Assembly (NCBI RefSeq): GCF_015752155.1
Contig: NZ_JADOVI010000006.1
Coordinates: 62,001 to 126,000, forward strand
Source of the DNA: Cryobacterium sp. MP_M3
Lineage (GTDB): Bacteria; Actinomycetota; Actinomycetes; Actinomycetales; Microbacteriaceae
Length of the DNA: 64,000 nt
Direction: 5' to 3'
Shown: positions 53,786-59,571 of the stretch, piece after piece
Numbering within the stretch: position 1 is the stretch's first letter
How the letters are laid out: each line of letters begins with the position of its first letter
The notes under the pieces: generated by a model
Databases searched by the model: none
What the model was told of the DNA's origin: nothing
The model's input: the letters and a program-made list of their open reading frames with translations, nothing else
Made by a program: the position numbers and the translations under genes

Positions 53786-54337
53786 TCAGGAGACCTTGCG
53801 GCTGGTCCTGCGGGCGGCGAGTTCGTCGGACGGGTCGATGGTCTGGGTGTCCAGTTCGACGAGACTCGTCTCGACCTCACGAAGCACCTTGCCGACGGCG
53901 ATGCCGAAGACACCCTGTCCGCGGCTGACGAGATCGATGACCTCGTCGTTGGAGGTGCAGAGGTAGACGCTCGCACCGTCGCTCATCAGCGTGGTCTGGG
54001 CCAGGTCGCTGACGCCGGATTCGCGCAGCTGGTTGACGGCGGTGCGGATCTGCTGCAGGGAGATGCCCGTGTCGAGCAGGCGTTTGACGAGTTTCAGGAC
54101 CAGGATGTCGCGGAAGCCGTAGAGACGCTGGGAACCCGATCCGGCGGCGCCACGCACCGTCGGCTGGACCAGTTCGGTGCGGGCCCAGTAGTCGAGCTGG
54201 CGATAGCTGATGCCCGCGGCCCGGGCTGCCACGGCGCCGCGGTACCCGGAATGTTCGTCGAGTTCCGGCATCCCGTCGGTGAAGAGGAGACCGAGTCCGT
54301 AGCGGGAGGCGTCGTCTCGTTGGTTGAGCTCACTCAT
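53786..54337 (-). CDS. MerR family transcriptional regulator (Rv1830-like)
   Basis: A 183-residue MerR regulator. The DNA-binding domain is around 35-105: RAAGISYRQLDYWARTELVQP, the wing GSGSQRLYGFRDILVLKLVKRLLDTGISLQQI. There are no metal-binding cysteines of the MerR/ZntR kind. The C-terminal part (VYLCTSNDEVIDLVSRGQGVFGIAVGKV) is conserved in actinobacterial relatives such as Rv1830. ATG at 54337 has GAGGCG upstream. It lies 174 bp after the FtsR-like gene; in mycobacteria a bifunctional nuclease gene stands in that gap. Confidence 0.88.
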   Translation of the reverse strand: MSELNQRDDASRYGLGLLFTDGMPELDEHSGYRGAVAARAAGISYRQLDYWARTELVQPTVRGAAGSGSQRLYGFRDILVLKLVKRLLDTGISLQQIRTAVNQLRESGVSDLAQTTLMSDGASVYLCTSNDEVIDLVSRGQGVFGIAVGKVLREVETSLVELDTQTIDPSDELAARRTSRKVS

Positions 54338-54511
54338 ACGATCGCCTCTCGGGGGTGTCTGCGATGCCGATGATCGCTGTGTCAACGCTACCGAGGCGAA
54401 CCACCCTGATCAATGACATCCGCTCGACCAAAATCGGCGTGTCGGATGCGAGGAGAACTCGGGTCGATCGCGGCGGCACTCAGTGAGCGGCGTCGGTCTC
54501 CAGTGTATGGC

Positions 54512-55210
54512 TTATTTGGTCAGGCGCCCGAGCGCGGAACGGATCAGACTCCCGCGAATCACCTCGAGTTGGCCTGCGATTTCGACCGCCATTTCGGCAG
54601 CCTTCGCCCGGCTGGAGGCGTCTTTCCGGCGCGACAACGGCACCAGGGCGCTTTCGATCAGGCCGAGTTCCCGCTCGGCGGCGCCGCGGAAACCGCGGAG
54701 GTGCCTCGGCTCGATGCCGCTGCGCTGCAGTTCCACGAGGGCACGCAGCACACCGAGCGCGTCCTCCCCGTAGACGTCAGCCGGGAGGATGATCGAGGCC
54801 GAGACGGCGTCGTGCAAGAGCGTGGCGGCGGCCCCTGCTTCGCGCAGGAGTTCGTCCCTGCTCAGCCGGCGCACGCTGGACAGCATCGAGGGGCCGGGGG
54901 TCACCCCGCCGGGCAGGGTGGGGGTGAGGCCGTTGTCAATGTCTTCCAGGTAGCCGCGAATGACCTTCAACGGCAGGTAATGATCGCGCTGCATCGACAG
55001 GATCAACCGCAGGCGGTCGAGGTCCCCCGCGCAGAACTTTCGGTATCCGGATTCGGTCCGGGCCGGGGAGACGAGTTTCTGTTCCTCGAGGAAACGCAGC
55101 TTGGATGGCGTGAGTTCGGGGAAATCCGGGGTCAGCCGGGCCAGCACCTGTCCGATGCTCAAGAGTGACGTCGCGCCCGGCTGCCGTGCCTGGGCGGAGG
55201 ACGCGGGCAC
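54512..55210 (-). CDS. ftsR: MerR-type regulator FtsR (Rv1828-like)
   Basis: A 232-residue MerR-like regulator: LLSIGQVLARLTPDFPELTPSKLRFLEEQKLVSP is the N-terminal winged helix, with SGYRKFCAGDLDRLRLILSMQRDHYLPLKVIRGYL following. In Corynebacterium glutamicum the orthologue FtsR sits next to odhI and activates ftsZ; the gene order garA/odhI-ftsR is the same here. Its GTG start overlaps the garA stop by one base (TAGTG), so the two are cotranslated. C-terminal 100 residues are a separate helical region. The direct repeats before ftsZ could be targets. Confidence 0.88.
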   Translation of the reverse strand: MPASSAQARQPGATSLLSIGQVLARLTPDFPELTPSKLRFLEEQKLVSPARTESGYRKFCAGDLDRLRLILSMQRDHYLPLKVIRGYLEDIDNGLTPTLPGGVTPGPSMLSSVRRLSRDELLREAGAAATLLHDAVSASIILPADVYGEDALGVLRALVELQRSGIEPRHLRGFRGAAERELGLIESALVPLSRRKDASSRAKAAEMAVEIAGQLEVIRGSLIRSALGRLTK

Positions 55211-55698
55211 TAGTCGCTCGCCAGTGGCGAAAGGTCGAGCCGCGAGGCGTAGAACGTCAGCCGGAACTTGCCGACCTGAACCTCGGCGCCGTCGTGCAGC
55301 AGCGCCGAATCGATCCGGACACCATCGAAGTAGGTGCCGTTGAGCGAAACGAGGTCTTTCACCTCGAACTTGCGACCGTGGCGGAGGAACTCGGCGTGCC
55401 GCCGTGAAACGGTGACGTCGTCAAGGAAGATATCCGCATTGGGATGGCGGCCGACAGTGGTGACGTCGGCGTCCAGCAGGAAGCGCGCCCCCGAATTCGG
55501 TCCACGACGCACCACGAGCAGCGCCGACCCCGAGGGAAGGGCCGCAATGGCCTCCTGCTCCTCGGTCGTGACATCGCCGTCAAGCGCGGCCAACTGCGCC
55601 GCGAACTCCTGGCTGAACGTCATCGTCGTGTCGGTGTTGGCGAAGTTTTCGGGCGTGCCCTTGCGCTGGGGTTCATTCGTCTTTTTGGAATCAATCAC
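55210..55698 (-). CDS. garA: FHA-domain regulator GarA/OdhI
   Basis: Forkhead-associated protein (162 aa). The C-terminal FHA domain has VGRHPNADIFLDDVTVSRRHAEF and the LNGTYFDG loop. Near residues 22-28 is TDTTMTF, matching the phosphorylated Thr-Thr site of GarA/OdhI (DTT in place of ETT). In relatives the unphosphorylated protein inhibits 2-oxoglutarate dehydrogenase and modulates glutamate enzymes, and PknB/PknG phosphorylation releases it. PknL here is a possible but unproved kinase. Start GTG. It lies 10 bp after pgsA. Confidence 0.93.
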   Translation of the reverse strand: MIDSKKTNEPQRKGTPENFANTDTTMTFSQEFAAQLAALDGDVTTEEQEAIAALPSGSALLVVRRGPNSGARFLLDADVTTVGRHPNADIFLDDVTVSRRHAEFLRHGRKFEVKDLVSLNGTYFDGVRIDSALLHDGAEVQVGKFRLTFYASRLDLSPLASD

Positions 55699-55708
55699 CG
55701 TACACCTC

Positions 55709-56326
55709 CTACTTCTCCAGCGTATCGGATTGAGCGGACGATTTCGCCCGCGAAAGCCGAATCACCCTGGCAGCTTCAATTGCGTAGATTATCCCCGCCC
55801 ACCAGTAAAGAAAGGCTCCCCAGATGCCGAACGCCCAGCCCACCGGGCCGGACCACCAGGCCAGCATCGGGAAGGCCTGACCGAGCATGATCATGGGCAG
55901 CGCGTAGAACAGGCAGAAGGTGGCGAGTTTGCCGAGCTGATGCACGGGAAGCGGCCCGAAACCGAAGTTGGCCAGGACGACTCCGAGGCCGAGGAGGAAG
56001 ACATCCCGGCCGACGACGACGAGCACGATCCACCAGGGAACCAGTCCGCGGGAAGCGAGCCCGAGCAGCGCCGCGAAGATGTAGAGGCGGTCGGCGGCCG
56101 GGTCGAGCAGTTGACCGAGGCGGGTGACCTGGTCGAACCGCCTGGCGAGGAACCCGTCGAGGAAGTCGGAGGCTGAAGCCACCACGAGCACGAGCAGGGC
56201 CCAGGAATCCTCGCCACGGATCAACAGGACGAGGAAGACGGGAACCAGGGCCAGCCGCAGCATGCTCAGGAGGTTGGGCAGCGTGACCACCCTCGAACTG
56301 ACCTGTCGTTCCTCTGCCCCGCTCAC
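55709..56326 (-). CDS. pgsA: CDP-diacylglycerol-dependent phosphatidyltransferase (PgsA-like)
   Basis: Membrane enzyme of the CDP-alcohol phosphatidyltransferase family (205 aa). The motif D-x2-DG-x2-AR-x8-G-x3-D-x3-D is complete at residues 54-79 (SDFLDGFLARR to LLDPAADRL). Five or six helices follow. The substrate is glycerol 3-phosphate or inositol phosphate; it corresponds in place to PgsA2 (Rv1822) of M. tuberculosis. GTG at 56326 was chosen because a TAGACT box lies 8 nt upstream; the frame is open further upstream over ku. Confidence 0.9.
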   Translation of the reverse strand: MSGAEERQVSSRVVTLPNLLSMLRLALVPVFLVLLIRGEDSWALLVLVVASASDFLDGFLARRFDQVTRLGQLLDPAADRLYIFAALLGLASRGLVPWWIVLVVVGRDVFLLGLGVVLANFGFGPLPVHQLGKLATFCLFYALPMIMLGQAFPMLAWWSGPVGWAFGIWGAFLYWWAGIIYAIEAARVIRLSRAKSSAQSDTLEK

Positions 56327-56334
56327 AATTCCCG

Positions 56335-56340
56335 AGTCTA
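56335..56340 (-). promoter_or_regulatory. -10 box of the pgsA-garA-ftsR unit
   Basis: TAGACT on the minus strand, 8 nt before the pgsA GTG. It suggests a leaderless operon promoter just after the ku stop. Confidence 0.45.
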
Positions 56341-56375
56341 CCGAGGCGCTCCCCGAAGCGGAGCGCGGCATCCCG

Positions 56376-57251
56376 TCAACCCGCGGATGCGCCGGTGCGG
56401 GGCTCCGCATCGCCTCGCTCCGACCGTGAACGGCTGCCCGTTTCGGACTTTGCACGGCTGCGCTCGACGCTCCGCCGGAGGGCCTCCATCAGGTCGAGCA
56501 CTTCCCCGCCGCCTTCCGCGCCCCCCTCGCCCTCTCCGGGCGCGCGGCCGAAGGTGACGCTGGTGTCGACCGTGTCACCGGCCGCGAGCTTCGCCTCGAT
56601 CAGCTCCCGTAGCTGGTCCTGGTAGTCGTCCCGGAAGTCTCCGGGCGAGAAATCGGAAGCGAACGATTCGACCAGCGCCGCCGACAGGTCCAGTTCCTGG
56701 GCCGAGATGCGCACCTCCGCGTCGAGCGCCGGAAAATCCGCCACCCGGATCTCGTCCGCCCAGAGCAGGGACTGCAGCAGCAGCACGTCGCCGCGCACGC
56801 GGAGAGCCCCGAGCCGGGTCTTCTGGCGCAGGGCGAAGCGAACGATCGCGGTGCGGTCGGTCGCCTGCAACGCGTGCCGCAGCAGCACATACGCCTTGGG
56901 CGATGAACCGTCCGGTTCGAGGTAGTAGCTGCGTTCGTAGCTCATCGGGTCGAGTTGCTCGCTCGGCACGAATTCGACCACGTCGATCTCACGGCTCCGC
57001 TCGGCCGGCAGGGAGGCCAGGTCGGCGTCGGTGAGGATCATCGTGCGGTCGCCGTCGTCCCAGGCCTTGTCGATGTGGGCATAGTCCACGACCTGGCCGC
57101 AGATTTCGCAGCGGCGCTGGTAGCGGATGCGCCCGCCGTCCTTGTCGTGCACCTGGTGCAGTGCGACGTCATGGTCCTCGGTGGCGCTGTAGACCTTGAC
57201 GGGCACATTGACGAGTCCGAAGGTGATCGCGCCCTTCCAGATCGATCTCAT
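56376..57251 (-). CDS. ku: non-homologous end-joining protein Ku
   Basis: Bacterial Ku (291 aa), the homodimeric ring that threads onto DNA double-strand ends and recruits LigD. The N-terminal MRSIWKGAITFGLVNVPVKVYSAT and RCEICGQVVDYAHIDKAW regions with two Cys, VEFVPSEQLDPMSYERSYYLEPD and the LLQSLLWADEIR segment are typical. A Gly/Glu-rich linker leads to a basic Arg/Ser-rich tail (RSRAKSETGSRSRSERG) that may bind DNA. ligD is 2.3 kb away on the other strand, with a nuclease gene between. Confidence 0.95.
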   Translation of the reverse strand: MRSIWKGAITFGLVNVPVKVYSATEDHDVALHQVHDKDGGRIRYQRRCEICGQVVDYAHIDKAWDDGDRTMILTDADLASLPAERSREIDVVEFVPSEQLDPMSYERSYYLEPDGSSPKAYVLLRHALQATDRTAIVRFALRQKTRLGALRVRGDVLLLQSLLWADEIRVADFPALDAEVRISAQELDLSAALVESFASDFSPGDFRDDYQDQLRELIEAKLAAGDTVDTSVTFGRAPGEGEGGAEGGGEVLDLMEALRRSVERSRAKSETGSRSRSERGDAEPRTGASAG

Positions 57252-57341
57252 GCACCCCAGTGAACACCGGTTGACCGCGCGAGGCTAGCGTCCGGGCAGG
57301 CTGCGGCGCCCCAGCCCGCCCGGTGGTCGAGCCGACCCGTT

Positions 57342-57360
57342 GGTCGAGCCTGTCGAGACC
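57342..57360. repeat. left 19-bp inverted copy of the GGTCTCGACAGGCTCGACC repeat
   Basis: The sequence is GGTCGAGCCTGTCGAGACC, the exact reverse complement of the repeat copy at 59301-59319. A degenerate extra copy lies at 57322-57338. The two perfect copies enclose the HNH gene and its promoter. Confidence 0.85.
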
Positions 57361-57365
57361 TGGGA

Positions 57366-57391
57366 ATGAATATTCGAATAAATTATCCACA
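57366..57391. promoter_or_regulatory. AT-rich patch with TATTCGAATA palindrome and DnaA-box-like site
   Basis: Within otherwise GC-rich DNA, a perfect 10-bp palindrome TATTCGAATA (57371-57380) is followed by TTATCCACA (57383-57391), identical to the E. coli DnaA-box consensus. Whether DnaA binds it is not known; one box does not make an origin. Confidence 0.45.
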
Positions 57392-57428
57392 AGCGTGACA
57401 ATGTCTCACATCTGTGTTCGTGTTTTGG

Positions 57429-57434
57429 TATCTT
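57429..57434 (+). promoter_or_regulatory. -10 box of the HNH gene
   Basis: TATCTT ends 6 nt before the ATG and no ribosome site is present, so the transcript is probably leaderless. Confidence 0.5.
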
Positions 57435-57440
57435 CGTGGC

Positions 57441-59231
57441 ATGAACCCAGCAGAGCAGCTCAGAGAGGCGGCGGATGCCGTCGCCCGCCTGGGTTGCTCC
57501 AGCGCCGACCTGGCGGCCCTTCCTGATGCGGCGGTGCTGACCGGTCAGCGGGAGATCGCGGAGGCTCGCCGCCTGCTCGAGATGTACGCGGCGTGGATGG
57601 CCGCGACCATCGCCGACCGCTCCCGCCCGGAGCTGGGCCATTCGGGCCTGGCCGCGCAGCAGGGTTTCCTCTCCCCGGAGGCGATGATCCAGAAGGTCAC
57701 CGGCTCGAGCAAGAACGAAGCGTTCAAGCTCGTCGCGGTGGGCACGATGCTCGCCCGGGCGGAGGCCGCCGACCGGCAGGCCGCAGAGGCGCGTGGGGCG
57801 CTCGGTGACGACGGGACCGGTGTCGACGGGACGAGCGTTGACGGGACCGGTGTCGACGGGACGGGCTTTGACGGGGCGGGCTCTGGCGGCGACTCGGGCG
57901 GCCTCGGCGACCCTGGCGGCCCGGGCGGGTTCTCGCCCGCTCCTGCCGGTGCCGCATCGTGGCAGGCGCCGATCGCCCGCGCCGTGACCGCGGGAACCCT
58001 CTCCGTCGACGCCGCCGAATCCATCCGCAAGGGGCTCGGCGACATCGACACCGCCGTCACCGCCGACACACTCGCCACCGCCCTCACCCAGCTGCTGGCG
58101 GAGTCCGCGACGCTCAACGCGGACCAGTGCTTCACCCGGGCCCGCAGGATGCGCGACGACCTCGACCAGGCCGGCATCGCCGCCCGCGAGAAACAGGCTT
58201 ACGACGACCGGTTCCTCAAGGTCTACCGCCTCCCCGACGGGAAGGTCCGCCTGCACGGGCTCTTCGCCCCGGAAGACGGCGAGTTCGTGCTCTCCACCTA
58301 CGACTCCATCACCAGCCCCAGGCGCGGCGGGGTGCGCTTCGTGGACAAGAAGCGCGCCGCCTGGGCCAAGGCCGTCCAGGACGACCCGCGCAGCACCGCG
58401 CAGATCGCCGCGGACTCCTTCGTGCAACTACTCAAAATCGCCGGCGAAGTCGACCCCGGCCAGATGCTCGGCGGCCGCCGCCCCGCCGTGCACATCATCG
58501 TCACCCAAAAAGACCTCACCAACGCCACCCGCACCAGCACGGGCACCGGTGATGAAACCGGCGCCGGTGCCGGGACTGCCACCCCGGCACCGGCCGACAC
58601 GTCCCCCTCAACACCAAGAACAACCCCCGCCACCACGGCATCTGAAGCACCGGGAGCACCGGAGTCGTCAGGCCCCCAACCCCTTCCGGCGGTCGGACCT
58701 CACACAGCCGCTCCCTCCAAGCTATCCGGCCAGCCCGGGACGGCCGTGGTTCTGGCGGCCGGGCATGGCTCCATCGAGGGCAGTCCTGCCCCGGTCTCCC
58801 TCGCCACCGTCGAACGACAACTCTGCGACACCGGCTACATCGGAATCCTCTTCGACAACACCGGCCAACCCATCGACGTCGGCAGAGAACAACGCCTCTT
58901 CACCCCCGCCCAACGCACCGCCATGGGCACCCGCGACGGCGGCTGCATCTGGCCCGACTGCGACCGGCCACCCTCCTGGACCGAAGCCCACCACCTCAAA
59001 ACCTGGCTCCTCGAACACGGCCACACCGACCTCGCCGACGGCGTCAGCCTCTGCCACCCCCACCACCTGCTCCTCCACAACACAGGCTGGATCATCCTCC
59101 GCGACGGCGACCAGCACTGGCTGAAACCACCGGTGTCGGTCGACCCGGCACAAACGCGCATCGCCCTCCCCAAGAAGACCCACCGGCAGCTCGACCCGGG
59201 CACGCCGACCGTGGACCGGGACACGGACTGA
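57441..59231 (+). CDS. DUF222/HNH endonuclease-domain protein (13E12 repeat family)
   Basis: A 596-residue protein of the DUF222 plus HNH family, multicopy in many actinobacteria and known as the 13E12 repeat family in M. tuberculosis. The DUF222 part spans about 20-350 (LLEMYAAWMAATIAD, FTRARRMRDDLDQAGI, LFAPEDGEFVLSTYDS). The C-terminal HNH zinc-finger nuclease carries GGCIWPDCDRPPSWTEAHH, NH-like CHPHHLLLHNTGW. Residues 124-148 are five tandem DGTGV-type pentapeptides, and a Thr/Pro-rich linker of about 70 residues precedes the nuclease domain. The reading frame is intact. It lies between ku and ligD and within inverted 19-bp repeats. DNA target and biological role are unknown. Confidence 0.88.
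   Translation: MNPAEQLREAADAVARLGCSSADLAALPDAAVLTGQREIAEARRLLEMYAAWMAATIADRSRPELGHSGLAAQQGFLSPEAMIQKVTGSSKNEAFKLVAVGTMLARAEAADRQAAEARGALGDDGTGVDGTSVDGTGVDGTGFDGAGSGGDSGGLGDPGGPGGFSPAPAGAASWQAPIARAVTAGTLSVDAAESIRKGLGDIDTAVTADTLATALTQLLAESATLNADQCFTRARRMRDDLDQAGIAAREKQAYDDRFLKVYRLPDGKVRLHGLFAPEDGEFVLSTYDSITSPRRGGVRFVDKKRAAWAKAVQDDPRSTAQIAADSFVQLLKIAGEVDPGQMLGGRRPAVHIIVTQKDLTNATRTSTGTGDETGAGAGTATPAPADTSPSTPRTTPATTASEAPGAPESSGPQPLPAVGPHTAAPSKLSGQPGTAVVLAAGHGSIEGSPAPVSLATVERQLCDTGYIGILFDNTGQPIDVGREQRLFTPAQRTAMGTRDGGCIWPDCDRPPSWTEAHHLKTWLLEHGHTDLADGVSLCHPHHLLLHNTGWIILRDGDQHWLKPPVSVDPAQTRIALPKKTHRQLDPGTPTVDRDTD
57811..57885 (+). repeat. five 15-bp tandem units inside the HNH gene
   Basis: Units begin ACGGGACCGGTGTCG and vary at a few bases; the first 23 bp of units 1-2 are repeated exactly 30 bp later. 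The multiple-of-three length keeps the frame open and gives Asp-Gly-Thr-Gly-Val-type pentapeptides. Confidence 0.85.
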
Positions 59232-59300
59232 CCGGCCCGCCCTGCGGGGCCTCTACCGGCCGTGCCGCTGGCGAGTGAGCTCGCTGAACTCATGGCTCTG

Positions 59301-59319
59301 GGTCTCGACAGGCTCGACC
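59301..59319. repeat. right 19-bp inverted repeat copy (R1)
   Basis: GGTCTCGACAGGCTCGACC, exact reverse complement of 57342-57360. It stands 69 bp after the HNH stop and is the first of six copies in the 340-bp HNH-ligD spacer. Confidence 0.85.
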
Positions 59320-59353
59320 GCCGGTGATTGAGCGTGCCGAAATCATGCCGTCC

Positions 59354-59506
59354 GGTCTCGACGAGCTCGACCACCGCGGGCTCACCGGGTCTCGCCAGGC
59401 TCGACCACCGCGGGGAACCAGGTGTCGACAGGCTCGAACACTGGGGCGGGACCGGGTCGCGACGGGCTCGACCACCGGGGCGGGCGGGGTCTCGACAGGC
59501 TCGACC
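59354..59506. repeat. array of five repeat copies with 33/34-bp period
   Basis: Imperfect copies of the same 19-mer begin at 59354, 59388, 59421, 59455 and 59488, i.e. steps of 34, 33, 34 and 33 bp; the last is a perfect copy. Between them are short GC-rich pieces, mostly ACCGCGGG or ACCGGGGC. With R1 this fills most of the gene-free 59232-59571. No gene is seen here; an antisense frame through it is only the repeat translated. Confidence 0.85.
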
Positions 59507-59571
59507 ACCGCGGGTTCCGGCCCAGCATCGGAACACTAGCCGCGGACGGGGCGCAAGTGCATGCTGGTGCC

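Noticed and set aside
57361-57440. LexA/SOS box before the HNH gene
   Set aside because: Only a TTCGAATA-like palindrome and a single GTTCG half-site were seen; the paired GAAC-N4-GTTC form is absent.
59354-59506. CRISPR array
   Set aside because: Gaps between repeats are only about 14-15 bp and similar to each other, the repeats are imperfect, and there are no cas genes.
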